From positions 32,859,969 through 32,923,968 of the forward strand of contig CM043942.1 in NCBI GenBank assembly GCA_014529385.2: a stretch of DNA of 64,000 nt, read 5' to 3'. Shown piece after piece: positions 1 through 10,590 of this stretch. Each line of letters starts with the position of its first letter. Position 1 is the stretch's first letter. The DNA comes from Adiantum capillus-veneris. Its lineage: Eukaryota; Streptophyta; Polypodiopsida; Polypodiales; Pteridaceae. Position numbers and translations under genes: made by a program. The notes below the pieces were generated by a model. That model was not told where the DNA came from and made no database searches. It saw nothing but the letters and a program-made list of their open reading frames with translations.

Positions 1-488
1 AGAGTCCCTTTTGTGTGTAATGTGGTTTCATAGGGTGAGCTACATTTTTAAATATGTGCATGGGATCCAAAAGGTGTTGTATTTTTAAGTCCTTCCAATA
101 TGAAAGCTTTAAAAGTTAAGAGTTCCATGACATACTTTTTGGTGGCGTAAATGGGGGTGGATCATTGTATAGCGCTCTTTCCAAATGCTTGTCCAATTTG
201 CCATTGTGTAGTTTAGAGGTGTATTCTCATTTGTTGGATCCTTATATTTGCTATGACGTCGACAACGAGGATGCACTTCCATAACTCCTTCAACTCCTCA
301 ATGAGGGGCTCGAGGTAGACATCAATATTTGTCACTTTGTGCTTCCTTGGCACAAGCAAAGAAAGAAATATATTATCCTTCTTGGTTGGCTTCCATGGTG
401 GAATATTGTAGTTGATGATCACCACATGCCAAGTGCTCCATTCCCTCTTTTGTTTGCCCTCCATTTGTTTGTGCGCTTTGCTTGCTTG

Positions 489-491
<3 letters not shown>

Positions 492-522
<31 letters not shown>
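492..522. repeat. (GA)n microsatellite
   Basis: An uninterrupted run of GA dinucleotides lies in AT-rich, gene-free sequence. It belongs to the many purine-rich microsatellites of this window. No function can be assigned. Confidence 0.95.
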
Positions 523-525
<3 letters not shown>

Positions 526-766
526 TGAATGTTTGATTGATGTATGAGAGAAAAATAGAGAAAAAGGGAGGAAAAGAATGTTTGATTAGTGTAGGTTTAA
601 GTTTTAATTGACCAAATGAGTGAAAATAAGTAAATTAAGTTTTTAGAAAAATCTTAAATGAGAAAATGATTATAAAGTGACTAAACGAGTGTTAAAAAAT
701 TAATCATTAAAAGAAAATAACTAAATCAGTTTTTAAAAAGGGAGAAAAATGGTAGAGAGATAATAT

Positions 767-767
767 G

Positions 768-841
<74 letters not shown>
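767..841. repeat. Compound (CA)n(GA)n microsatellite
   Basis: A short CA run switches directly into a long GA run of about 55 bases. Its antisense Ser-Leu/Val-Cys translations are artefacts of the dinucleotide repeat and not proteins. Confidence 0.95.
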
Positions 842-843
<2 letters not shown>

Positions 844-981
844 TAGAGAAATAAAGTAGAGAGAGGAAGGAGAGGAAGATAGAGACATGGAAAGAGAGAG
901 CAAAAGAATAATAGTAGGTAGAGATATATAGAGAGAAGAATGTATGCATGTATATATGTGTGTGTATATATATGTATACAG

Positions 982-1132
982 GCACTATGGGAGCATAGCA
1001 CATGATAGTTGAACGTTTCCTCTTAAGTATAATCTCTTTTTCATCGTGGCATTGTGGTTTTTGGTCTATTATGTATGATTATCGTAACATACCCTTGGTT
1101 TTACCACGATTGAGATGTAATGATATATAAAG
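982..1132 (+). repeat. Dispersed repeat R, copy 1
   Basis: First of three related copies. All share the words GGGAGCATA, GTTGAA, GTGGCATTG, ACCCTTGGTTTTACCAC and GATTGAGAT/GATTGTGAT in the same order. This copy lacks the 3' part (GGTGCCACTAGAC...) present in the other two. No coding capacity or known family was recognised. Confidence 0.75.
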
Positions 1133-1279
1133 GTATATGTATGCATGTATATATGTATCTATGTGAGTGTGTATGTGTATATGTATGTATGTAAGCTCTA
1201 AGTATGCTTATATATACGTATCTATGTGTGTGTGTATATATGTGACAGAGCTTGTGTGTATACTTCTAGTATACCTCTC

Positions 1280-1770
1280 AAGTTTCTAGAACGGGTGCAG
1301 ATTAGGTGTAGAATGAGTGATAGATAGATAGATAAAAATCTATTTACCTCTCTCTCTACACCTAGTCTACCTCTCTTTGAATGCCCTCTCTTTCTATCGT
1401 GATTAGGTAGAGAAATAGAGGTGTGTGGGTTAGGTGTAGAATAGTCCCTCTCTTTCTACGCCCTCTAACCTCTCCATCTACTAATATTAGGTGGAAAAGT
1501 AGAGGTGTGTTGATTAGGAAATGTTAAGGTGTAGATAGGGACATATAAGATTAGGTGGTGAGAGAGGTATGTAGATTATGTAACGTTAAGGTGTAGATAG
1601 GGACGTATAGATTAGGTGTAGATAGAGGTGTATAGATTAGGTAATGTTAAGGTGTAGATAGGGGCGTATAGACTAGGTAAAGATTAGGTGTAGTTAGAGG
1701 TGTGTAGATTAGGTACTGTTAAGGTGTAGATAGGGATATATAGATTAGCTGGTGAGAGAGAGAAAGAGAG
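1280..1770. repeat. Degenerate minisatellite of about 26-35 bp units
   Basis: The words GATTAGGT, GGTGTAGATAGGG and GTATAGATTAGG recur many times with drifting spacing, and are clearest between about 1500 and 1770. The array is imperfect and contains small internal deletions. It sits between copies 1 and 2 of dispersed repeat R. Confidence 0.75.
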
Positions 1771-1816
1771 TGTACGTACGAATATATGTATGCATATATA
1801 TATGTTTCTATGCGAA

Positions 1817-1840
1817 TGTGTGTGTGTGTGTGTGTGTGTG
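1817..1840. repeat. (TG)n microsatellite
   Basis: A short TG run immediately precedes the second R repeat. Similar ATGTATG/TGTGTA sequence surrounds all three R copies. Confidence 0.9.
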
Positions 1841-1854
1841 CATGTATGTAGGTA

Positions 1855-2056
1855 CGAAGTAAGGGAGCATATCACTTGATGGTTGAACGCTTACTCTTGG
1901 CTATAGTTCCTTTTTAATTGTGGCATTGCCGTCTTTGATTCACTCATGTATGGATTACCGCAACGTATCCTTGGTTTTACCACGACTAAGATTGTGATGA
2001 TATCTAAAGAGGTGCCACTAGACTGCTGGCACTACTAGCTCCTACTTAAGTGTAAT
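1855..2056 (+). repeat. Dispersed repeat R, copy 2
   Basis: Longer copy of the R repeat. It shares GGGAGCATA, TGATGGTTGAA, GTGGCATTG and CTTGGTTTTACCACGA with copy 1, and the extra 3' segment (GCCACTAGACT, ACTACTAGC, CCTACTTA) with copy 3. Confidence 0.8.
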
Positions 2057-2195
2057 AGCATGATCTAGGTCTATGTATTTAATTATGAGTGTATAGATGC
2101 TCCATATATATGTGTCTATTCGAGTGGGTGTATATATGCATGTGTACGTGTATCTATGTCCCATATGTGCACGTGTGTGCATATATGTATGTATA

Positions 2196-2396
2196 TAGGG
2201 GAGCATAACACCCGATGGTTGAAGGCTTCCTCGTTGGTATATTCCCTTTTTAGTTGTGGCATTGTGATCCTTGGTCCACTTATGTATGGATGACTACAAC
2301 AAACCCTTGGTTTTACCACAATTGAGATTGTGATAATATTAAAGAGGCGCCACTAGACTATTGACACTACTAGCCCCTACTTAGGTCTAATAGTAT
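2196..2396 (+). repeat. Dispersed repeat R, copy 3
   Basis: Third copy, about 340 bp after copy 2 and closest to it in structure. It carries GGAGCATAACAC, GATGGTTGAA, GTGGCATTG, CCTTGGTTTTACCAC, GCCACTAGACT and CCTACTTAG in order. Confidence 0.8.
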
Positions 2397-5300
2397 ATGT
2401 GTGTGTATGTATATATGTATCTATATGTCTTGTGTATCTACGCTCTTTCTATGCTTAATCTACTTCTGTTAGGTGTGGAAAAGCGATGTACATTAGGTGT
2501 AGTTTCAGTGTAGACATATAGAGGTGTGTAGATTAGGTATAGGGAGATTAGAGAGAGGCCAAATCCTAATACTTACCAACCAATCTCTTGTATCACCTAC
2601 TGGGAAGCAATTCTCGCATTCTTCTTTTGGTTGGCTCATATTCTAGATAGGCTCGTATCTAGGGTGGAAGTCACCTCCACTGGACCCGAGTCTTGAGGCG
2701 ATAAGTTCAAACAATGGATTTATATTTATATGTAGCTAGTTTTTTGTAAACATGAGTGTAGATTGATTTATGTTATTTGCAAGCATGGCTCTCTTACATC
2801 TATGGAGGTACCGGTCCATCTACTTAGGTTCCTCCGCCTAGTGGTAGATCTAGACATGCAGCGGGCATTGTCTTTACGAGAGGAGTACTTACGTTCAATG
2901 CAGGGATTTTTTGGCCGCTATAATCCACAAAAGATTGTGGTATGTGGTCTTTCTTAGCAGACCACACCATGGGGAGTCAGGGAGAGACTGCATACATCTA
3001 GAGCCTTGCGTGGACGGCACTGGCCTTTATCGTACCTTCTTATTGACCTACCCCTCTTCCATAGCAGGGATCCAACCCCCTTGCATTGCAAAGTGCCACA
3101 CCATTCCATTTAACTCCTGCTTAGCTCAAGCTTCATTGGTAATCCACAGGTGATCAACAAACATCTTCTAGTAGCGCATGACTATGTTTGTCTCAGGGTA
3201 GCGAGCGTCATGAGAGACGGAGTGGCAGGAACTATTGTTGGGAGCTTGTTTTGGTGGTGGAGGGGGGATTGAGTCACTTGTTTCAGAGTGTGCCACTCCA
3301 ATTGTAGAGAACAATGACACTAATGCACCATGCCAGACACGGATGGGCACTACTACAAGGTCAAGTACGATGGCGAGGTCAAGTTTGATACTGCACATGG
3401 TAGGGCATTTCAACACCATTTGCAGATTCTTATACACTCAATGTATGAGAATTGTTTTACAAAATTCAAAGACAAAGTTCCCAATCAGTACGCTACGTCA
3501 AGGAAGCATTGTATGCTCGATTTTCAAATACTCCCAATGAGCATTTCTCAACATAGTGGTTGGAGGGATATATCAATTTTTTAATAAAAAAAAGCAATCA
3601 AGTATACGGTGCGCATCGACCAAGCACATCGCGAATCCAGACATGAGCTATTGTAGCATCAATATGGCATATACAAAGTGGGAGTGGGCAATGCAAGAAA
3701 AGGGCAAAAAAGCTACAACGTGCTCATCCCACAATCAGCAGTCCGAAGCTCGGGCCAAACAAACTCCATGCACTATGGTTCAAGAGGCAACATAACTTGG
3801 ACATATAAAAATATAAGTTATTTTTAATTGTGAAAGTTTGGTTTTTAAAATACTGTCAACTTAGGAAAATCACTCTGATCCGTCCTAGTAGAGAGATGGT
3901 CAAGTATCGAGAGGGACACATGTAGTTCGATACTTGGCAATGATTGCTAGAAAACCATCATATCTCTCGCAAGCAATTCAACCTGACAATTGTATCTCTA
4001 CAAGGGGTAACTATAGACAATGAATATTCTATTGATTAATTTATCTAATTTGTTTTTGGTCATAGAGTCAAAGCGATCAAATGTATGTACCTGTGGACGA
4101 GAACGAGGAGGACGAGGTAGAGGAGTAGGATAGATATATACTTTTTTGTAGTTCTCTTTTGGTGCAAATGTGGCACGAAAAACCCTCATGATTTGTATAT
4201 AAAACTCTTTTGAAATTTTGGCTTTATTTGTAATTTTTTTAAAGTATTGTTCTTTTGTGCTTCAATTCATAAAGGTAAGGTGTGACTTGTAATTTCAAAG
4301 TTTATTAGTATTATTTCTTGTGCAGTTGATATTTGATATGTTTTAGGAAAGTAAAAAAAAGATGCTCATTTAGGCCACCCAAAATTGGGTTTCCCAAATG
4401 AGCATCTTCATTTTTGAAAAGCTGTATAATGGTAGTATACACGATGTTGGGAAACAAGCAAACTGGAACATCTCTATAGCGATGTAACCCAAGAGTGTTG
4501 AAAGAGAACTACAAGACACCAAAAGCTTTGCAAAATCCCTTTGAAACACCACAAGTCCAATAAGAGCAGAGCAGTCCCCTCGGGAATTTATTGGCCGTCG
4601 CCCACCTAAGAGACTATGTCCCATAGGAGCAAAACCCTGCCAAAGCATGGATTTATAGCACACGCCGACCAATGCATATGAAGACAAGGGCCTCCCCGTT
4701 CACCATTGAACATCACAAACCCACAAATTCAACATCAATTCCACAATTCATACATACATGCACTCCGAATGTGTCTGCACACAATTTGCCACTAGGCTGC
4801 CATAGCCATAACCCTGCAGAGAACTAGTCATAACCTGAAGAGCACAACTCCAATTGGGGCACTTTAAAGCTTGAGAGAAAGCTTAAAAAATGAATGGAGA
4901 GAAAGCTGAAGATGAATAAATTTGAATCTACACGCCGCTACATGCAAAATTGATGAGAACAGGGAGCTGCCACGACACGACTACACGTAGAGTAGGCAAG
5001 GTGAGGACAAAAACTGCAACAGAAACCATCAAGAAGGCACAACGAGCTCAAACCTGCAATTTTCTGAACTTTGGATGAACTTTTTTAAGTTTGTACATGG
5101 GTTTAAGTTATATACAAGTCTCACTTCAAAAAACTCACTCACGAGCACTTACAGTAGCCCGACAGCTATCACTAGACTAGCGACTTGCAGTGCATGTACA
5201 TGTACATGTACATGTGCTTGCTAAAGCAAGCTAAAAACCCACAAAAAGAAAGCCCATACGCCCTTTTGAAATTGGGTGTCATGTCCATATGTACAAATTT

Positions 5301-5731
5301 ACAAAAAACAGGGTGTCAGAAATGCGCCCAACAACGGTAATGAGTGCGACAACGGGCAAGACAATAGTTGCAGATACATATCCACAACTATTATGGCTTA
5401 TTTTCTAAAAAACCATTATTGTGTGCATTGTTGCCGCTATTATAGCTTACACAAACTTTTATGTTTCTATTTTCCTTTGTTAATCTGCAACAATGCTTAC
5501 AGTTCTAGACTTTTCCTCTTATAGTGGATGATGGGCGTCTGAAGAGAGCTTGGTAGACCTTTAGTCCTTCATTTTTATTATTTAAAAATGTGTAGATAAG
5601 AGGATCTCTGTGTGTGTGTGTGTGTGGAGCCACGAAGATAAGGGAATCTTCTTGTACAAGGAGAGCACAAGGAGCACCAGAGCTGGGTAGAGGAAAGCTT
5701 CTCTCTCTCTCTCTATGTTGCTCACAGGCTC
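2397..5731. other. Gene-free stretch, nothing recognised
   Basis: Only short open frames occur here, none with a recognisable domain or convincing codon structure. Present are a (CATGTA)n tract at about 5191-5215, a (TG)n tract near 5608-5625 and a (CT)n tract near 5700-5715. The sequence at 3180-3600 has some longer frames on both strands, but I recognise no protein family. The right edge is the truncation point of the first A-family copy. Confidence 0.6.
5191..5215. repeat. Short (CATGTA)n tandem repeat
   Basis: About four units of a palindromic hexamer lie in gene-free sequence. Confidence 0.85.
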
Positions 5732-6597
5732 ATGTTGCATACATAAATGAGGCATCCAACAACAGTTTGTTAAAGAGTGACATCAACAGGATCACCAACA
5801 TCATGAAGACTCAATTCAAACCTGTTTTCATGGGAGTGGCAATAGGTTTGCAATCCTCAAGTCCAAACTGAGAGAAATGTCTCTATGTAGCTCATCTATC
5901 ACAAGGCAATACCACCATCACACTGCTTAAATTGTATGCCCAAATAATAATGCAACAGCCCCAAATATTTCATCTTAAAAGTAGCATTCAAATCAGCCTT
6001 TAATTCAGCAATATGTTCTTTATTTGGTCTAGTGATCAACAAATCATCCACATAGAGAACGAAAATGAGAAGTGCATAACCCTCACACTTTACATACAAT
6101 GTGCTTTCTGTTGGATTGTTACGAAAGCCTTGTTTGAACAAATGGGTATCAGATTTCTCATACCAAGCACAAGGAGATTGCTTCAACCCATACAAAACTT
6201 TCGTACATTTGCACACTTTATCCTCTTGTCCTTTCTTGACAACATCGCGAGGCTGCATTACATAAACTTTCTCAAATATGTCACCATTCAAGAAAGCAGT
6301 AACAATGCGTGATTGATGTATATCCCAACCAAAATGAGCTGCCAATGCACATAGAAAATGCACAGTAATCATACGACAAGTGGGAGAAAAGTTTCTTCAT
6401 AAGCTATGCCTTTTTGTTGTGCATAGCCTTTTGCAACAAGTCGAGCCTTATAGTGATCAATCTCACCATCCGACTTCCATTTCCACTTGTAATCCCACTT
6501 TGTACCAATGGACTTTTTGCAAGGAGGAAAATCACATAAAGTCCATGTGTCATTTTCTATAAGTGCATCATATTTAGATTGCATGGCAGCCATCCAA
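5732..6597 (-). pseudogene. Copy A1 reverse transcriptase fragment
   Basis: This part would have encoded the Copia reverse transcriptase that copies the element RNA into cDNA inside virus-like particles. Visible are the N-terminal GTKW motif (6369-6593), the VAKGYAQQKG segment, an FLNGDIFE motif and the catalytic YVDDLLI box in the frame at 5899-6372. A frame change separates the two pieces near 6370, where several codons including the usual MTTVHF start are displaced. The downstream part (5732-5898) keeps nucleotide similarity to the thumb region but has lost the frame. RNase H is absent. Confidence 0.85.
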
Positions 6598-7185
6598 TTT
6601 TTTGAATTTTGTGCATCATCAAAAGACGGAGTTTCTCAACATCACATAAGCTCGACACAACCAAAGAATAACCATCTCATGCATGGCAAGAACCTGAAGA
6701 GTACGACTAGACAAATGTGCATCCAATTTACTGTCACACAAAGTATGCACTAGTCATTTTGGCATACCCCTAGCCTGCTCATTCTGAACCCTTTCCTCAT
6801 CAAGTACATCTACGTCAGTAATAGGGTGATCTATAACATTTTTTGAAACCCCCATAGGCTGTACAATTGCCTCATTTGAGTTTACATTCAAACTTCCACC
6901 ACTGAAAAGATGCAACAAACTATCATAAATGTCCAATGAGCTTACATTACTATCTCTAGTACATAACAACAAGGACTAAAAATAATCTTCCACAAACACA
7001 AGATTCCGTGAAACCAAGATATGCTTTATTTGTAGATGGTATATTCCGTAGCCTTTGCTTTCAACACTATAACCAACAAAAATACATTTGACAGCCTTAT
7101 CATCCAATTTTCTTCTCTACGTTTATGGCACCAAAGCATATGCCAAACACCAAAGCATATGCTCAATAAAAGGCTTTCTATCATA

Positions 7186-7840
7186 CTATGCTTCATATGG
7201 AGTCATAGAATGCAAAGCTTTCTTGTTAAGTACATAAGTGGCACACATGATGGCATCAAGCCAAAACGAATGAAGCAAAGCTTGACTTTTGACCATACAT
7301 CGTGCTATTTCCGTAGGCGACCTATTTTTCCTTTCAACAACACCATTTTGCTGAGGTGTATATGGCATTGTACATTGGTGTTTTATCCCATGACTAGCCA
7401 AAAATGCATTAAATTGATGAGACATATACTCCCCCCCTTGATCGGAACAGAGGGTGCCATAGTACATTTTGAGACATTTTTAGCCATAGCCAGAAATTGA
7501 TTGCTTCATGAAGCACATAAACACTTTAGACTTAGCTTTAAGTAGGTATATTCATGCATGCCTGGAATAATCATTAATGAAAGTCATTAAGTAAAGGTAA
7601 TATCCCAAGGACAAAGTTTGCATGGGCCTACAAACATCACTATGCACAAGTTGCAATCTGCATGTAGCCCTAACTGAACCATCCTTTGGAAACTTTGAAC
7701 GTTGCATCTTACCCAAAATACAACCTTCACAAACATGTTTGATAGGTGCTTCAAGAGGCGGCAAAGAAACAACCATATCAGATTTTGCAAACGCAGCAAA
7801 CATGCAAAATTCAGATGCCCAAAACGTGCATGCCAAAGTT
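7186..7840 (-). pseudogene. Copy A1 integrase fragment
   Basis: This is the Copia integrase, which inserts element cDNA into the host genome. The lower-coordinate piece has SDQGGEYMS (second catalytic Asp of the DDE triad), the conserved TPQQNGVVERKN (Glu of the triad) and YVLNKKAL. The higher-coordinate piece (7552-7836) has the zinc-binding half CEGCILGK and HSDVC with the first catalytic Asp. Frameshifts split the domain between 7470 and 7552. A small tandem duplication (ACCAAAGCATATGC) lies just downstream near 7129-7163. Confidence 0.85.
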
Positions 7841-7849
7841 TTGCATCTG

Positions 7850-8520
7850 AATTAGCCTTAGAATTTACAATTGCATTTACAAAAATTTTCCCACATTTCT
7901 CATAAAAAGTGAGCTTATACAACCCACGACATAAAATGCTAGATGTAACAATTTCATCGCCAAAACTAAGATCATGTACTGTACATGTGTCATCCACAAA
8001 TTTGACTACAAGTCCAAGTCTAACAAGTGCAGATATAGACAAAAGATTCTTGTTGATCTCAAGTACATATAATGCATCAACAAGTGTGAAAGAACTATCA
8101 TTTGTAGCAAGCAGTAAGCACAATCTTTCCAACTCCCTGAACCGGATAAGAGTTATTATTCGCACAAGTGATAGTATTCCCATGACGGAGAGACTCAAGA
8201 GAGGTAAACAAATCACGATGTGAGGTAATGTGCTTTGTAGCACCACTATCAAAATACCACACATGTGAATTTGTGGCAATTGACATGCATGCATCATGGA
8301 CAACATGATCATAAGTAGACTCTGCACTAAAAGCCCACTCTGCATCTACATCAACATCACAATCTCCTTGCACAGCAGACTCTACAATAGTTGCACTTGT
8401 ATTGGACCTTGTAGTTGATTTAGTCTCTTTCTTCTTAGCCTCTTTTGCCTTCAATTATGGACACTACTTGATCAAGTGATCATTAGCTTTACAATAATAG
8501 CAACACATCTTCTTTTTGCG
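7850..8520 (-). pseudogene. Copy A1 protease and zinc-knuckle region
   Basis: The frame at 8098-8454 contains WYFDSGATKHIT, the retropepsin active site (DSGA) that cleaves the Gag-Pol polyprotein. It is preceded by the basic KAKEAKKKE segment that follows the Gag zinc knuckle. The knuckle itself lies just above 8454 but is broken by a stop. A one-base change near 8100 shifts the rest of the protease and the GAG pre-integrase segment (HARFGHLNF) into another frame (7587-8345). Confidence 0.85.
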
Positions 8521-8524
8521 TGTC

Positions 8525-9329
8525 ATCAAAATTCCCAGACGAAGTGCTGCTAGCAGAAGCATTAGGAACATGTGCCTTTCCACTCACAGAAGAACCAGGA
8601 GGAGCAGCTACATTGCTCTTACCACTTTTTCTTTGAGCAACAATAAAGGCCTGTTCAACTACATATTGTTTAGACGTGTTTTTTCTTGAAAGTGACTCTT
8701 GCAATAACAATGTGCATAATGCATCAAACTTGACAACTTCAAGATTTCCTTGGGTCAGAAATCTCTAAGTACTAACAAAAGTCTTGTAAGAATCTAGCAA
8801 AGCATCAAGAATAGTCTGCACAAGGGAACTGTAAAACATGACTTCATCTACAGAAATAACTTGTTGATTGATATTCTTAACACCATCAAGGAAATTGTTC
8901 ATTTATCTTCCTCATGCATAATCTTCAACTCCAGCTCTTTACATAGCAATGCAATTTTTGCCTCATTGCGACTTGCATAAAGACCAACCAGAATATCCCA
9001 AGCCTAATTTGCAGATTTTGCTGAGCAAATGTGAGATAGTGTGCTTCACAAACAATGCAATCAATGCATGAGCCTGCGCATCTCTTACATCCCAACGAGC
9101 TTTGCTCAACCGCATGCAAAACAATTCTAACAATAGCAATCCTTGCAGCATCCTCAACATGGATTGTATCCACAGAACCGAGACATATATCAATGCCTTG
9201 CACAATGTTCCAAACTCCCTTTGACACAAGGACATGTTGCATCATGTAAGCCCACATAGGGTAATTGTCCCCATCCAATCTATCCTTAGTAGCAAACATC
9301 TTGAACACATCTTGTGTTGTTGCAATCAT
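8525..9329 (-). pseudogene. Copy A1 gag
   Basis: The capsid-forming Gag of family A would start at 9329, as judged by alignment with the other copies. It opens with an FKMF segment and DGDNYPMWAYMMQHVLVSKG, the Copia-type Gag N-terminus. Later parts are frameshifted: AQAHALIALFVKHTI and then the KELE segment lie in different frames. This is a pseudogene. Confidence 0.85.
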
Positions 9330-9469
9330 GGTGAATGCCTGCACCTGATGTGAAAACTGTCTGAAAAGAGGAGAAACTAAGCGAGAACAGCACGTGCTAT
9401 ATAGCACAAACCGTAGAAAATTGTAATGCACCTATTATGCAGAAAACAACACTAACAAAAAACGTCACT

Positions 9470-9993
9470 TTTTCTTTGAGTAGCAATATAGGCTTATTCA
9501 ACTACATGTTGTTTAGCCCTATTTTTTCTTGAAAGTGAATCTTGCAACAACAATGTGCATAATGCATCAAACTTGACAACTTCAGGATTTCCTTGGGTTA
9601 AAAGTCTCAAGTACTAGCAAAAGTCTCTCCTAAGAATCTAGCAAAGCATCAAGAATAATCTGCACAAAGGGCATGTCAGAAATGACCACCTGCAGAAATA
9701 AGTTATTGATATCCTTGACACCAACAAGGAAAGTGTCCATTTCATCTTCCTCATGCATAATCTTCAATTCCAGCTCTTTACGCAGCAATGCAATTTTTGC
9801 CTCATTGCGAATTGCACAAAGACTAGACATAATATTTCAAGCTTGTTTTGCAGATTTTGTTGAATGAATGTGAGGAGCAATAGTGTGCTTCATAGACAAT
9901 GCAATCAATGCATGAGCCTGTGCATCTCTTACATCCCAACAAGCTTGCTGAGCCATAGGCAAAATAGTTCCAACAACAACAATCCTTGCAGCA
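9470..9993 (-). mobile_element. Copia family A, gag fragment A2 (minus strand)
   Basis: This is a second partial A-family gag joined directly to the leader of copy A1. It begins in the post-knuckle QxKKK region and runs to the Gag middle (SVHDAQAHALI-like sequence). The same gag segment is therefore present twice, at about 8600-9100 and here. At 9993/9994 it is cut by an LTR end beginning TGTAACATCTAATGG. The frame is interrupted. It is either a separate insertion or the product of recombination between A copies. Confidence 0.8.
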
Positions 9994-10121
9994 TGTAACA
10001 TCTAATGGTCTAATAACTTGTGTGTAGCGGAAAATAACATAGACACAATGAGAATTTCATTAAGAACAGATTCCTAATGAGCATAGCAAGAGTGCTTGGA
10101 TGGAGAGAGAGCAATAAAAAG
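9994..10121 (-). mobile_element. Terminal fragment of a C-like LTR
   Basis: From TGTAACA the sequence matches the terminal ~125 bp of both LTRs of Gypsy element C (28426 and 34100), including CTTGTGTGTAGCGGAAA, CATTTCATTA and GATTCCTAATGAGCATAGC. After about 10121 the match ends. By analogy with C the element end faces left, so the element would be read on the minus strand. No second LTR or TSD is visible. Confidence 0.7.
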
Positions 10122-10312
10122 ATATCCACTTATGGAAGATCGATTCCTAGTGCCCTATGGGAAATGTACATGAGGACTAAGGAGATGCAACGCCAACGGC
10201 TCAACACAATGGAATACTTCATGGATAGCCGTGGCTTCAAAGGTGGCAATCCGGTTTTTGTACTAATGGAAACAAACCGTGTGATACCAGTGGTGGAGAA
10301 GAAGATGGCAAG

Positions 10313-10378
<66 letters not shown>

Positions 10379-10590
10379 TGGGGAAATGAGAAAGAGAGAG
10401 AAAAACATGGGTTGTGTGTGTTACTTATGTGTTGTATATGTAAACTATGTATGTGTGGTATGCAAAGTGCGTGTGTTATGTGATGTATGTATGGAATGCA
10501 TGTTATGTGTCATCTATGTGTATATAGGAGAGTGAGTGTATATGTGTGAAATGCGCATGCAACAAAGTTTCAAGTGTCTGCAACTTGTAA
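10122..10590. other. Gene-free stretch with (GA)n tract
   Basis: It contains a (GA)n microsatellite at about 10319-10376 and TG/TATG-rich sequence to about 10550. An open frame crosses the GA tract (Arg-Glu repeats), but this reflects the repeat and not a protein. The first ~200 bp could be the body of a diverged LTR continuing from 9994. I could not confirm this. Confidence 0.5.

Larger units (their letters stand above)
5732..9469 (-). mobile_element. Copia family A, copy A1 (truncated, minus strand)
   Basis: The remnant reads, from high to low coordinates, gag leader, gag, zinc knuckle, protease, integrase, linker and reverse transcriptase. It stops inside the RNase H region. The 3' LTR and most of RNase H are missing on the left. 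On the right the element breaks in the leader before reaching its 5' LTR, where a second gag fragment starts. Comparison with copies at 15657 and 62394 fixes the order and limits. All frames are interrupted, so it is not autonomous. Confidence 0.9.

Noticed and set aside
707-1003. Long frames of Ser-Leu and Val-Cys residues on the minus strand
   Set aside because: They are translations of GA and CA dinucleotide tracts, with no start context or non-repeat coding part.
1280-1770. CRISPR-like array
   Set aside because: Units are degenerate and spacing irregular, with no distinct spacers or cas genes; the context is plant DNA.
4370-4687. 105-codon minus-strand frame
   Set aside because: No recognisable family, no supporting context, and length compatible with chance.
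10077-10535. 152-codon plus-strand frame
   Set aside because: A third of it is Arg-Glu repeat from a (GA)n tract and the rest lies in probable LTR sequence; no domain.
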